In this document: in pieces, positions 36,601 through 46,097 of the stretch
Layout: every line of letters starts with the position of its first letter
How positions within the stretch are numbered: the stretch's first letter is position 1
Assembly (NCBI GenBank): GCA_963777435.1
Contig: CAVZQT010000002.1
Span: 310,001-374,000 of the forward strand
Length of the DNA stretch: 64,000 nt
Direction: 5' to 3'
Source of the DNA: AP-15 sp963777435
GTDB lineage: Bacteria; Pseudomonadota; Alphaproteobacteria; ATCC43930; CGMCC-115725
Notes under the pieces: generated by a model
Told to the model about the DNA's origin: nothing
Seen by the model: the letters and a program-made list of their open reading frames with translations, nothing else
Databases searched by the model: none
Position numbers and translations under genes: made by a program

Positions 36601-37215
36601 TCAACCGGCGCGGCGGCGAAGCCCGTCGAAGATGCGTTCGGCGAGCGCGTCATAGGCGCCGCCGAAATGGTGGCCGCCATCGGTCTCGATGATTTCGAGT
36701 TTCCTTGTCTTCTCGATATGGGCCAGAATGGGACACAGGCTGTCGGCCTCATCGCGGCCGTAGAAACATTGGATCATCGACGGATCGATTGCCGACACCG
36801 CCGGTTCGGTCGGCAATGCATTTTTGGTCGGGGGGGCGCCGAGCCAGCCCATCATGCTGATCTCGAAATCGGCCGTCAATTCCAATCCGAGCAGCGACAA
36901 CTGCACAACACGTGCTTTCGCTTCGGGCGGCAAGCGGTCATAGGCAAACGGCAGCACTCCGGCGCCAAACGAATATCCGACCAGCGCGACCTTTGATGCG
37001 CCCCAACGCGCCGCATAAGTATCGATAACGGCGCCGAGATCGCGAGCGATCTGGTCCGGCGTCTTGTGGCTCCAGAAATAGCGCAGGCTGTCCCAGCCGA
37101 TGACCGAAACACCCTCCGACTGCAGCTTTGCTGCGATCGAGCGATCGAGATCGCGCCACCCGCCATCGCCGGAAATTATGATCGCCAACAGCGGCCCGGG
37201 CGGTGAAGCGGGCAT
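36601..37215 (-). pseudogene. acvB: C-terminal half of AcvB/VirJ-like lipid hydrolase, frameshifted from the fusion gene
   Basis: This frame continues the fusion gene that starts at 40622. It contains 'IIISGDGGWRDLDRSIAAKL', the nucleophile motif 'VALVGYSFGAGVLPFAYDRLP' and 'DGGHHFGGAYDALAERI', which is the second VirJ-type alpha/beta-hydrolase domain of AcvB. The preceding frame drifts off after 'LLRPHLGK' near 37280, where the coding strand reads GGAAAATCG; one added A joins the frames through 'IAGDPRPIAAGPVISG'. In Agrobacterium AcvB is a periplasmic hydrolase of lysyl-phosphatidylglycerol. Alone, this fragment has no signal peptide. Confidence 0.72.
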
Positions 37216-40200
37216 TTCGACGAGCGGCAGCCCGGAAATAACCGGGCCGGCCGCAATGGGCCGGGGATCCCCCGCGATTTTCCGAGATGCGGGCGCAGCA
37301 GCGCCGCCATGGCGCTTGCTGGATTGCCGCCTTCGGAGACGTCCTCAATCGTCACCGGGGTACCTAAGGCCCTTAGTTCATCAATGCGCGCTCGCTCATC
37401 GGCACCGCCAGGCCGATCGAAACCAACGCTCCAGAAGCCGTTTAGAAAATACCACGGGCCATAAGGATAACCGCCTTCAGCGCGCTGCGGCGCAGATGTG
37501 CCGGGACACAGCGGCAGCGGCGCTTTTAACGTTGCGGTTGGATCCAAGGAAACAGCGCCGGCAATCGTCGAGGCCGGGGACTGCGCTAATGTTGCCGCCG
37601 CCAGGGCGCCGCCTTCGCCGATCCCGGCTAAGATTGGCGTCCAATAGATAGAATTGCCACGCTCGCGCTGGATCTCTCGACTGATCAGCTCGATCGCGCT
37701 GACCGCATCCGAGCACTTGGCATTGGTCTGGCTCCCCTCCAACCGGAAATAGCTAGGAAGATCGATCCCCGCGACAAAGGCGCCGTAATGGGCCAAGCCT
37801 CGGGCAATTTTGTCGGCCTCGGCATCCCAGCCCTGAGCATCGGAAAAGAGCAACACCAATCCTTTCATCGCGCCATCTGGGCGGACGATGTGGAGATCGC
37901 CGAAATTGCCGGTGTCGAGCGCCCTCGCCGGCCAGGACACAATGCTCGACGCAACCAGCGTCAAGCACAGGAGGCCGGCGCTTACTGGGTGACGCCGCAA
38001 TCTTGTCCGGCGCTGGCGCGACGCCACTTGCTGGCGCATCCCGCCGCCAATCAATACCGCGATATCGGCAAGTGCGAGATACGGGCCGAACGCGCCCGAA
38101 GCAGCCAGATAGCGCGACTCCCACGCGGGACCGAATTTGCCTTTGAACGCGTGCAAACCCTGGAAATTGTAGATGCGACAGCTGTGCGACCAGATAAACC
38201 GCGCGATCCGGTGCCAGCGCGAGGCTAGCGGATTTGCGGCAAAGCCAGAGAGCGGCGTCATCCCCAGACTGAAGCCACGATAGCCGGCACTTTGATAATG
38301 CTGCAACAGCCGAACAAAGAGGTATTCCATCGCGGAGTGCGAGGAAATATCGGGCCGTCGGCGCATTAGCCCGACCATCGCCTCGCTCTTCAGTTCGGTC
38401 TCCATGACCGTGACAAAGGCGACCGGACGACCACGTTCGCGCAACAAGGCCACACTCTGAGCCAAAAGATAATCGGGGCAAAAAGCCGCTACCGAAAAGC
38501 GCTTTTCGCCGGCCGCAGAGCGCCGCACGAGCCATGCGTCGGAAATCTCGTTGAGCTCGTCAACGATCGCGGGAACGCTCGCCGGCGGAATGAATTCCAA
38601 GGCGAGCCCGTCGCGCTCACCGCGCCGCAAGGCATAGCGAAGGCCGGCACGCGTTCCCCCCACGAGCGAAAAGCATGGCAGCGAAACGCGGGCTTCCTCG
38701 CCGATTTTCATGACTTTGAGGCCGGCGTCCAGGTAACGCGGCAGGCTTGTCGAAGGGACTTGGTAAAATGCCACTCGACCGCCATGGGTGTCAGCCAACT
38801 CGGTAAAGCGCCAGATCAATTCGACAGCTTCGTCATCAGGCCCAACCGGATCGCCGAGCGCCGCCCAGGTTCGGCCGTGCTTGCCGAACATCAAAAAAGA
38901 CTTTCCGGTTTCGGAGAACAGCAGGCTCTTGTCACCTATAAGCGCCAACAGGGCATCGGGCCGCGACTGGGCGAGCGCGATACGTTGAGCCTGCTTTCGT
39001 TCAGCCGCTGACGGCGGGTTCGGCTGCCCCGCAGCTGGGCGCAGCAGCTGCCACACGCCCAGCACCACCGCTAAAATCGCGACGCCCAGGGCCGTCCGCA
39101 GCGCCCGGGACACAGTCGCGTCGAATTCGAATTGCCACCAGAGCTGCGGATGATATTCAACGTGGCGGAACGCCAAAAACAAAATCCAGAATGAGCCGAT
39201 CACAATGCAGCCGATCGCCGCAAACCAGCCGGCGCTCAACGGCTGCGATAATAGCGAGGCGCGGCGGTCGAACTCTCCGCGGCTGGCGATGAGCCCGGCC
39301 AAAAGGAACAGAGCCGCGGTCGGCGCGACGATTGCCAACCCCTTGATGAGACAGAATGGGATGCTGAGCAACGTCATCGATAAGGCGAGCCACCACGCGC
39401 CATCGAGCCGATGCAGCAACCCGCGCGCCGCAAACAGCAGTACCAACCCGGCGATGCTCGCCAGGAGATGAGCCGTCTCGACCGCCCACAAGCGCACATG
39501 CAGCGCCAGGATCTGGAGGCGGTCGGTAAAGGCCGGCATCACGCCCGATAACACCAAGCTCGCGCCAACAGCAAAGGTCGCCGCAGCGAGAAAAGATGGC
39601 GCGATGCGACTCGTGGTACGCGCGACCCGTTCGCCAAGGGCGCCGCCAAAAAAGCAGCGCGTCTCAAACGCCGCGAGCAGCACAATCGAAAGAAACAGCG
39701 GGAGCAAGAAATAGATTCCACGATAGGCGACGAGTGCGGCGGCAACCGCGCTGATCGGGGCTTTACCGCCGACCGCATACAGGATCGCGACTTCGAATAC
39801 CCCCAGCCCGCCTGGTATATGGCTCAGAATGCCAAGCCCAAGCGCCGCAGCAAAAACAGCTGCGAAGACGAAGAAGCCAACCCCAGTAGCGGGCAACAGC
39901 ACCCAAAGCACCGCCGCTGCAGCTAGGATGTCAGTTGTCGTCAGCGCGATCTGGGCCAGGATCAGCGCCGGCCCCGGCGGCTCGATGTCGATCGGGCCGA
40001 TCACGAGCTTTCGGCGGCGGGTGGCGCAAAAGATCAGAAAGACCATCGCCAACACCAGCAGCAGCGCGGCGGCGGCAAACAACGGTTCTGGCGAAGTCCC
40101 GAGCATGCCGCCGACCCGATCGGCGCAAATTACGAGACCCAGCGCGGAGATCGCTGCGAGCCCGACCCCGATCGCAACGGAAATAAACCCGATCAGACGC

Positions 40201-40622
40201 GCGATCTGACCGGGCGAGAGACCCGCAGCGGTGTAGATGCGATAACGAACGGCACCGCCCGAAAAGGCCCCGAAACCCATGGCGTTTCCGATCGCATAGC
40301 CGCAAAACGACGCAAGTAAGGCTGCGGAAAGGGGAGGCCGCGCGCCGACGTAACGCAGCCCGGAAAGATCATAGCCGAATAATGCGGCATAGCTGATTGC
40401 GGTTGCCGCGAGCGCCATCAGTAACGCGCGGATTGGCGTCGCCCGCAGCGCGGCTAAAAGGGCATGGAAATTAAGCCCCGTCGCCGCCCGTTGCAGGCCC
40501 CACGACACCAGGCCCGCAACAGCGCAAATCGCCAACGCGAGGAAGAGTTGACGGTGCCCGTTGCGTAGGCGCCTCTGCGGCCTGGGCTGGGGGTGAAATC
40601 CAGTCGTCACGGCCGGCCCCAT
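37176..40622 (-). CDS. mprF: MprF/LpiA-type lysyl-PG synthase-flippase fused to AcvB N-terminal domain
   Basis: The 1148-residue frame has three parts. Residues 1-330 are the flippase domain, with multiple helices including 'ASFCGYAIGNAMGFGAFSGGAVRYR' and 'HIPGGLGVFEVAILYAVG'. Residues about 330-860 complete the membrane region and the aminoacyl-PG synthase domain, with 'GKHGRTWAALGDPVG', 'VAFYQVP', 'SAMEYLFVRLLQHYQSAGYRGFSLGMTPL' and 'GLHAFKGKFGPAWESRYLA'. From Met 862 (base 38039) an AcvB-like protein follows with its own signal sequence ('SAGLLCLTLVASSIVSWPARA') and runs to a frameshift near 37280. The enzyme modifies phosphatidylglycerol with lysine. In related bacteria AcvB is a separate gene. 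Confidence 0.82.
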   Translation of the reverse strand: MGPAVTTGFHPQPRPQRRLRNGHRQLFLALAICAVAGLVSWGLQRAATGLNFHALLAALRATPIRALLMALAATAISYAALFGYDLSGLRYVGARPPLSAALLASFCGYAIGNAMGFGAFSGGAVRYRIYTAAGLSPGQIARLIGFISVAIGVGLAAISALGLVICADRVGGMLGTSPEPLFAAAALLLVLAMVFLIFCATRRRKLVIGPIDIEPPGPALILAQIALTTTDILAAAAVLWVLLPATGVGFFVFAAVFAAALGLGILSHIPGGLGVFEVAILYAVGGKAPISAVAAALVAYRGIYFLLPLFLSIVLLAAFETRCFFGGALGERVARTTSRIAPSFLAAATFAVGASLVLSGVMPAFTDRLQILALHVRLWAVETAHLLASIAGLVLLFAARGLLHRLDGAWWLALSMTLLSIPFCLIKGLAIVAPTAALFLLAGLIASRGEFDRRASLLSQPLSAGWFAAIGCIVIGSFWILFLAFRHVEYHPQLWWQFEFDATVSRALRTALGVAILAVVLGVWQLLRPAAGQPNPPSAAERKQAQRIALAQSRPDALLALIGDKSLLFSETGKSFLMFGKHGRTWAALGDPVGPDDEAVELIWRFTELADTHGGRVAFYQVPSTSLPRYLDAGLKVMKIGEEARVSLPCFSLVGGTRAGLRYALRRGERDGLALEFIPPASVPAIVDELNEISDAWLVRRSAAGEKRFSVAAFCPDYLLAQSVALLRERGRPVAFVTVMETELKSEAMVGLMRRRPDISSHSAMEYLFVRLLQHYQSAGYRGFSLGMTPLSGFAANPLASRWHRIARFIWSHSCRIYNFQGLHAFKGKFGPAWESRYLAASGAFGPYLALADIAVLIGGGMRQQVASRQRRTRLRRHPVSAGLLCLTLVASSIVSWPARALDTGNFGDLHIVRPDGAMKGLVLLFSDAQGWDAEADKIARGLAHYGAFVAGIDLPSYFRLEGSQTNAKCSDAVSAIELISREIQRERGNSIYWTPILAGIGEGGALAAATLAQSPASTIAGAVSLDPTATLKAPLPLCPGTSAPQRAEGGYPYGPWYFLNGFWSVGFDRPGGADERARIDELRALGTPVTIEDVSEGGNPASAMAALLRPHLGKSRGIPGPLRPARLFPGCRSSKCPLHRPGRCWRS

Positions 40623-40913
40623 TCAAGACTTGGCCGTTATTGATACCGCGGCCATGCTGCCTTCTTGCGTGCTGCGTTCGGTTGGCGCCGCACAGCCGGC
40701 GACATGATCACCCCATGGCATTGGTTCGGAGTGAACCAGGACCAGCAAACCAATGCGGCCCGATATCGTGCTGCCCACTCGCCTTCCCTGAACGCAGCGG
40801 CTCTTGTTCCTCAGGAAAGCTTATAACCAATTTTCGCTGCGTTCTCAGCAACCTTGATGGCTGTGGCGGTTGCGCGCCCGGTCTATCGCCGATTTCGTTC
40901 CTCATGAACCAGG

Positions 40914-42026
40914 CTAGGGCGGTGGACCCTTGCGATCCGGCCCGCGGCGGTCGAAGCCGGTGCGGAAAGACACGATTTCGGCAAAGGCATTGCGCCAGCG
41001 CTGGCCGATTTTGGGGCCGAGGAAGCGGCGCGCTTCAAAACCGGCCAGCAAAACGGTCGAGACCGACAATGGCAGCAGAAAATAAATCCCGCGATAGGCA
41101 ACAAGCGCCGCTGCAACCACGCTGACAGGGGCCTTGTCCCCGACAGCGTAAAGGATCACGAGTTCAAATACGCCGAGGCCGCCGGGAATGTGGCTCAGGA
41201 CGCCAAGTCCGAGCGCTGCCGCGAAAACTGCGGCGAATACGAAGAACCCGATCCCGGTCGGCGGCAGCAGCACCCAAAGAACCGCCGCCGCCGCCAGCAT
41301 ATCGGCCGTCGTCAGCGCCATTTGGCCGAGGATCAGGGCCGGCCCAGGCGGTTCGAGGCGGATCGGGCCGATTGCCAAGGGCCGCCGCCGGGTCGCCAAA
41401 AAAACCAAAAAGCTCGCCGCCAGGATCAACAATATCCCGGCGGCGATGCGCAACGGCTCTGGAGAGGCGCCGATGACCAGACCGACGCGATCGGCGAACA
41501 GCACGAGGCCCGCCGCGGCGATCGTCGCAAGGCCGACCCCGATGGCCACCGAAATAAACAGGATGACGCGCGCGATCTGGCTCGGCGACAAACCCGCGGC
41601 GGTATAGATCCTCCAGCGGACAGCACCACCCGACAACGCGCCGAAACCGACGGCATTGCCAATCGCGTAACCGCAAAACGAGGCGAGAAAAGCCGAAAGA
41701 AGCGGCGGTCGCGCCCGGGCATAGACAAGCCCGGAAAGGTCATAGCCGAACAGCATCATGTAGCTGACCCCGGTCGCCGCGAGTGCCGTCAGCAAGGTTG
41801 ACGTCGGTGTGGCGCGCAGCGCAGCCGTCAGGGCGTCAACATTGACCCCGGCTGTCGCGCGCTCCAAACCCCAGAATGCGAAACCGGCGAGCAGGCAAAC
41901 CGCCAACCCCGCGAGATGCCGATGCATCCCCGACGATCGCAGCCAAGCCCAGCCGCGCATTCGGCTCCTGCCGGGGTGAGCCGCACCGGGCTCCAAATCC
42001 GGCTCCGTTGATTCGTGACGCGCCAT
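40914..42026 (-). CDS. Flippase-domain-only paralogue of MprF
   Basis: The ATG at 42026 gives 370 residues, nearly all of them the flippase domain. It shares long stretches with residues 1-330 of the adjacent MprF-type protein, for example 'ASFCGYAIGNAVGFGALSGGAV' and 'HIPGGLGVFELVILYAVGDKAP'. It ends 'FRTGFDRRGPDRKGPPP', without the synthase domain. DNA similarity between 39,650-40,500 and 41,010-41,870 indicates a tandem partial duplication. UPF0104 proteins of this length also occur independently, and may flip other lipids. Same direction as mprF, 290 bases upstream. Confidence 0.8.
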   Translation of the reverse strand: MARHESTEPDLEPGAAHPGRSRMRGWAWLRSSGMHRHLAGLAVCLLAGFAFWGLERATAGVNVDALTAALRATPTSTLLTALAATGVSYMMLFGYDLSGLVYARARPPLLSAFLASFCGYAIGNAVGFGALSGGAVRWRIYTAAGLSPSQIARVILFISVAIGVGLATIAAAGLVLFADRVGLVIGASPEPLRIAAGILLILAASFLVFLATRRRPLAIGPIRLEPPGPALILGQMALTTADMLAAAAVLWVLLPPTGIGFFVFAAVFAAALGLGVLSHIPGGLGVFELVILYAVGDKAPVSVVAAALVAYRGIYFLLPLSVSTVLLAGFEARRFLGPKIGQRWRNAFAEIVSFRTGFDRRGPDRKGPPP

Positions 42027-42277
42027 AGGCCGATTACTGCGGAGCAAGCGGAGCGGAGCCTCGGTGGTGCCCGCTCCCTTCCTCTACTGCATTGAAAAGA
42101 CGTAAGACTTTGCGACGGCAGCCGATCTGGCCGAGTACCCTGTTGTCCACTGGATCGCCCTGACTAGCCCCGGCTTCTCTTCGCCGCGACCCATATAGTC
42201 GATTTCCTTGTGTTTTTCAGCAACGGCGCACCATTCAGGTCAATTTGTCTGGCGCGGAAACGCCCGACCGCTGTCGC

Positions 42278-43933
42278 CTAGCCGCCGAACTGGAAAATAT
42301 TGGCCGGCTCCTCAGCCCAATGGCGCTCGCGATAAAGCCGGCCGGTCATCGCCTCGACATAGGGGGTGGCAGCGCACAGCATCGCGAACTGCCGGTCGGA
42401 CAGATTGAAGCCGGCGGCGCGGGCCGCACTCGCCGCGCGGTCACGGGTCGCGCTGTCGACATCGCCGGCTTCCGGATCCGGAACCGGCGGCAACGAAGTC
42501 GAAAAACGCGCCGCTAGGTCGAGCCGCGGCCTTCGCGCGCGCCATTCGGTCGCCTGCTCATAGGCGTGCGCCACCCGCAAAACGGTCGCGTCGGCAAATG
42601 GCCGGCCGACGATCTGCATCGACAATGGCAGTCCTGTGGCGCTGAAGCCGATGCACTGCGCCAAGGCCGGACCGCCCGTCACATTGAATGGCGTCGTCAA
42701 TGACGGATGCTGCCAAAATTGGATCGTCCGCCAGGCATCGAGACGCGGTGCCGGACCACCCGCGGTGGCGGTCACGAGAACATCGAATTCGTCATAAACC
42801 GGCTTGGTCTCGGCGAGGATGCGGCGGCGCTCGCGTTGCGCCTGCACATAATCGCGCGCGTTAATTAACACGGCCGGCAAAACGCGCCCGAGAAAATCCT
42901 CGCCAAAATCACCGGGCCGGGTGCGAAGCGCTGCTTCGTGGACTGCCAGCAGCTCACTTTCGGCGATCGTAACCTTGACGTCGTAATAGTCCTGCGCCGG
43001 CCGCAGCCGAGCTTCACCTAGTTCGGCGCCGAGCGAACGCAATACCCCCAATGCCGCCTCAAGCGCCGCGGCGACTTCGGCCGAAACCCGGCAATCTTCC
43101 TCGTGCAGGTGGCGCACGATGCCAATCCGCAAACCCCTGATGTCGCCGGTCAGCGCCGCCCGGTAATCGGGCACAGACTGGTTAGCGCTCGCCGGATCCT
43201 TCGGATCGTGGCCGGCAATCGCCTGCAGCAGGATCGCGCAGTCCTCGACAGTCCAGGTCATCGGGCCGGCATGATCGAAACTGAACGAATTGGTATAGAC
43301 GCCATATCGGCTGACGAGGCCGTAGGTCGGCTTCAGCCCGACGATGCCGCACAACGCGGCGGGTCCGCGGATCGACCCGCCGGTATCCGAACCGAGAGCT
43401 GCCGGCACAAAACCAGCCGCTATCGCCGCGCCCGATCCGCTCGATGATCCGCCGGTGAAATGAGCGCAATTCCATGGATTCCGAGCCGGCGGCCACGGCA
43501 GGTCGAAGGACGGGCCGCCATGGGCGAATTCATGGGTGGCGAGTTTGCCGGTCAGCACCGCGCCGGCCTCGTAAAGCTTGGCTACCGTCGTCGCATCGAA
43601 ATCGGGGACGGTGTCGATGCAGGTCCGCGAATGTCCGGTCGTCCGGATACCCGATGTCGCGTAGATGTCCTTGAGCGCGAACGGGATCCCGTGCATCGGC
43701 CCGCGATATCGGCCGGCCGCAATTTCACTCTGGGCGGCGCGGGCCTGAGCCAGCGCGCGCTCCGGGGTCGGCAGCAGAAATGCGTTGATCTGCGGGTCGA
43801 GCGCCTCTGTCCGGCGGATCAATGCAGTCGTCAGTTCGACCGGCGATAATTCCTTCTTTTCGATCCGCCGCGCCGCTTCGGCGATGGTCATAAAGCCGAG
43901 TTCAGTCGATGGCGGAGACACGTCGTCGGGCAT
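42278..43933 (-). CDS. Amidase-signature family amidase
   Basis: The ATG at 43933 gives 551 residues starting 'PDDVSPPSTELGFMTIAEAARRI'; the much longer frame from 44314 has no support. The amidase signature is plain: Lys in 'PFALKDIYATSGIRTTG' and the serine-rich 'FTGGSSSGSGAAIAAG', with the cis-Ser and nucleophile Ser in 'SDTGGSIRGPAALCG'. It hydrolyses a carboxamide. The C-terminal ~70 residues ('LSDRQFAMLCAATPYVEAMTG') are an extra module found in some members. It lies 53 bases after the solute-binding protein gene, perhaps on a shared transcript. Confidence 0.88.
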   Translation of the reverse strand: MPDDVSPPSTELGFMTIAEAARRIEKKELSPVELTTALIRRTEALDPQINAFLLPTPERALAQARAAQSEIAAGRYRGPMHGIPFALKDIYATSGIRTTGHSRTCIDTVPDFDATTVAKLYEAGAVLTGKLATHEFAHGGPSFDLPWPPARNPWNCAHFTGGSSSGSGAAIAAGFVPAALGSDTGGSIRGPAALCGIVGLKPTYGLVSRYGVYTNSFSFDHAGPMTWTVEDCAILLQAIAGHDPKDPASANQSVPDYRAALTGDIRGLRIGIVRHLHEEDCRVSAEVAAALEAALGVLRSLGAELGEARLRPAQDYYDVKVTIAESELLAVHEAALRTRPGDFGEDFLGRVLPAVLINARDYVQAQRERRRILAETKPVYDEFDVLVTATAGGPAPRLDAWRTIQFWQHPSLTTPFNVTGGPALAQCIGFSATGLPLSMQIVGRPFADATVLRVAHAYEQATEWRARRPRLDLAARFSTSLPPVPDPEAGDVDSATRDRAASAARAAGFNLSDRQFAMLCAATPYVEAMTGRLYRERHWAEEPANIFQFGG

Positions 43934-43986
43934 GAGTCGGCTCTCTTCGCGTGCGGGATTGAGCAGCTTCGGGTAAATCGGCTGGT

Positions 43987-44724
43987 TTAAGCGGGCGGGG
44001 CTACCGACAGCCGGCCAACGGTCCCGTGCCGTTCGATAAAGCTCGCCACCATCCCGGACCGCTTGGCTTCTTCGACGAATTCCCTCAGGAACGCGAACCC
44101 GGCGGTGTTCTTCTTTGGGGTGCCAACCGCCTGTTGCACGGCGGCGAACTGGCCGTCGAGAATGCGCGAGCCAGGCCGCGCTTGTTGCACTTCGATCAGA
44201 CCCGGTCGCAATCCGGCATAGGCGTCGAGCTTTTCGCCGTCGAATGCGCCGAGCGCTGCTTGAGCATTGTCGAACTGCAGCAATTCGCCCCGTTTGTAAT
44301 TGTTCTCGAGCCACAGGCCATAGGCGCTGCGCGCGGTCACGGCGACCCTCTTGCCGGGCTGGTCGACCTCGGCGATCGACCGGATCGGCGAGCCGGCCGG
44401 CACAAGATAGGTCGCCTCGATCTCACAATAAGCGGCGGTGAAGTTGATAACCGCCGCGCGCTGCGGCTCCGCGCCGATCAGGCCGATATCCCACAGCCCC
44501 TTCTCGGCGTCGTCGGCGATCTCGCCCGGCCGCGCGTACGGAATGTATTTGACCGGCACACCCAGCCGTGCCGCGATTGCCGCCGCCATATCGGGCGAGA
44601 CGCCGGTCGGATCCCCGGAAGGGCTCTTGCCGGTCACCAGCAGGAAATTGCCCATATTGACCGCGGCGCGCAAAACGCCGGTCGGGGCGAGTTCGGTAAC
44701 GGCTTGATCGGGCATGGCTGACAT
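43987..44724 (-). CDS. Periplasmic-binding-protein-like (PBPb, family 3) protein
   Basis: The 245-residue product from 44724 begins 'SAMPDQAVTELAPTGVLRAAVNMGNFLLV' and then has 'PTGVSPDMAAAIAARLGVPVKYIPY' and 'WDIGLIGAEPQRAAVINFTAAYCEIEATYLVPAGSPI', the fold of family-3 solute-binding proteins for amino acids and related amines. No signal peptide is visible, so it may act in the cytoplasm, or the start may be misjudged (44754 adds ten residues but still no signal). It precedes the amidase, which suggests sensing or handling of an amide substrate. Confidence 0.75.
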   Translation of the reverse strand: MSAMPDQAVTELAPTGVLRAAVNMGNFLLVTGKSPSGDPTGVSPDMAAAIAARLGVPVKYIPYARPGEIADDAEKGLWDIGLIGAEPQRAAVINFTAAYCEIEATYLVPAGSPIRSIAEVDQPGKRVAVTARSAYGLWLENNYKRGELLQFDNAQAALGAFDGEKLDAYAGLRPGLIEVQQARPGSRILDGQFAAVQQAVGTPKKNTAGFAFLREFVEEAKRSGMVASFIERHGTVGRLSVAPPA

Positions 44725-45035
44725 CCGGGAGTTATGAGAGATCGATTGCCGCATCCTGCCGGATCACCGCTGTTGCGGCACGTGAAAATTCGGGCCGACG
44801 CTTTATTTGGAGAATGTGGTCGTAAAGCATCAACCCCGCGTGGTGCGACCACGCAGGACAACGTTCGTCCCGCCTCATCGCCGCTGGGTAAGCTGTCGCG
44901 GCGGCGGCATTGACCGCGGTCAAGATGTGGACGCGTCTAGAGACAGCCCCGGCAGCGTCGTCCGCACTGCCGACCACTCCCGGTACTAGGCTCGGCCACG
45001 AGCCGCAATCGCTACCGATTCATATTCCCGCAGGC
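44725..45035. other. Intergenic region, no gene seen
   Basis: The 311 bases between the solute-binding protein and the next minus-strand gene hold no credible coding frame. A long plus-strand frame crossing from 44910 to 45554 is a shadow of the gene at 45036-45494. A promoter for the solute-binding protein-amidase pair should be here, but no operator was recognised. Confidence 0.35.
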
Positions 45036-45494
45036 TCACTCAGCATCCCAAGCAAGCAACGGCGGAGGCGCACGGGTCAGGCTCGCGGCGGCTGGCGACC
45101 ACTTCTTCCCGGATTTGCGCAGATCCGGCATTTGGTTTGGAAACTCGTGGTCGACCGAATATTCGTAACAGTGGATCAACTCAACCCCGGGATAGGCGGC
45201 CGCGATCGCCGCCAGGGCCTCGGACAGCGACTCGAAATCCCCGGTATATTGCAGCCGGCTGTTCCATACCCCCTTATAGGCCCTGCTCAGCCGTCCGAAT
45301 TCCGGCGCATCGGTTTCGGGCACACGGTCGAAATAGGCAATGATCTCGACAGCGGGGGTGCTGGACGGGCGCAACTCGTCGCGGGTGATCTCTACGCGGT
45401 AGGTCAGATAGGCCAAATCTGTCCACCCATCAATGAAAGCTCGCGTAGTTTCACCGCGCAGGAGATGAAGGTAAATGCCCGGCTGAACCCGCAT
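45036..45494 (-). CDS. Conserved-looking protein of unknown function
   Basis: The 152-residue product contains 'IAYFDRVPETDAPEFGRLSRAYKGVWNSRLQYTG' and 'VELIHCYEYSVDHEFPNQMPDL'. Composition is that of a soluble mixed alpha/beta protein; I recognise no domain. Its ATG lies only 7 bases from the left attachment site (45501). Before the element inserted, this gene would therefore have stood directly downstream of the tRNA-Ser and in the same direction, so its promoter may have been displaced by the insertion. Confidence 0.55.
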   Translation of the reverse strand: MRVQPGIYLHLLRGETTRAFIDGWTDLAYLTYRVEITRDELRPSSTPAVEIIAYFDRVPETDAPEFGRLSRAYKGVWNSRLQYTGDFESLSEALAAIAAAYPGVELIHCYEYSVDHEFPNQMPDLRKSGKKWSPAAASLTRAPPPLLAWDAE

Positions 45495-45500
45495 CGAAGA

Positions 45501-45514
45501 TGGCGGAGAGGGAG
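45501..45514. repeat. attL: 14-base copy of tRNA-Ser 3' end
   Basis: TGGCGGAGAGGGAG matches the plus-strand sequence of the tRNA-Ser(CGA) CCA end, discriminator and acceptor stem at 61166-61179. Identity stops on both sides. This is the expected size and place for a core site left by integration into a tRNA 3' end. Confidence 0.7.
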
Positions 45515-45576
45515 AACGGCCAATCTGGTTTATAAGCCATTGATCTTGATGTAGTCATAGGACGCCTCACCGATTT

Positions 45577-45586
45577 GTACCATAAA
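45577..45586. repeat. Arm-type site GTACCATAAA, left end
   Basis: GTACCATAAA lies 63 bases inside the left core. The same ten bases occur at 61031-61040 inside the right end, in a tandem pair next to the integrase gene. Probable integrase arm-binding site, by position and repetition. Confidence 0.5.
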
Positions 45587-45698
45587 TCGTATCACGGGCT
45601 CTCATCCGATCGCTCTCGTCGCGCGGAGTATCTAGCCACTGACGCATAATCTTAACCACCTGTCAGTAGGATCGCGCCCCCGAAATCGGGAGATCGAG

Positions 45699-46088
45699 AT
45701 GATTAGCGCCGTCCTATTCACGCAGCCTGACCCGCGCATGGGGCCGGCGGAAACCAATTTGTTGGGCGTTAGGGGGCTCAGAGAGATCGTCGTCACCGTC
45801 GACGGCATGGAATGGCACTATCACGGCCCGATAGCTGCGACGGCGCGCCGCACCAACAGGACGGAAACCGGGGTTCTGCTGCTCCGACGGGATGATGATC
45901 TGCCGCTGAACCTCGCCGATGTTCCGGGAGCGGTCGCTGCGGCGGTGATTGATAGCGGGACCGGCTGGCTGTTCCGGTTCGAGAAAGGTCGATGTGTCCA
46001 GCACGACCGCTGCGCAAACATGGGCGAGGCCCGGTCGACTGTGCAGGAACGCTGCCGTCCGCCGGGTGGATATGAGCTGGCTGCCTAA
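45699..46088 (+). CDS. Protein of unknown function at left end of element
   Basis: The start at 45699 follows GGGAGATCGAG and gives 129 residues with an even, soluble composition ('LREIVVTVDGMEWHYHGPIAATARRTNRTETGVLLL'). Three cysteines fall in 'GRCVQHDRCANMGEARSTVQERC'. No domain was recognised. A competing minus-strand frame covers the same bases but lacks a ribosome site. The gene ends ten bases before the copy of the tRNA anticodon region. Confidence 0.45.
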   Translation: MISAVLFTQPDPRMGPAETNLLGVRGLREIVVTVDGMEWHYHGPIAATARRTNRTETGVLLLRRDDDLPLNLADVPGAVAAAVIDSGTGWLFRFEKGRCVQHDRCANMGEARSTVQERCRPPGGYELAA

Positions 46089-46097
46089 CAGGTATAG

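Noticed and set aside
36601..37215. Independent esterase gene at the AcvB fragment
   Set aside because: It starts mid-domain and joins the fusion frame exactly if one base is added; no signal or ribosome site of its own.
44910..45554. 214-residue plus-strand frame
   Set aside because: Opposite the better supported gene at 45036-45494 and crossing attL.
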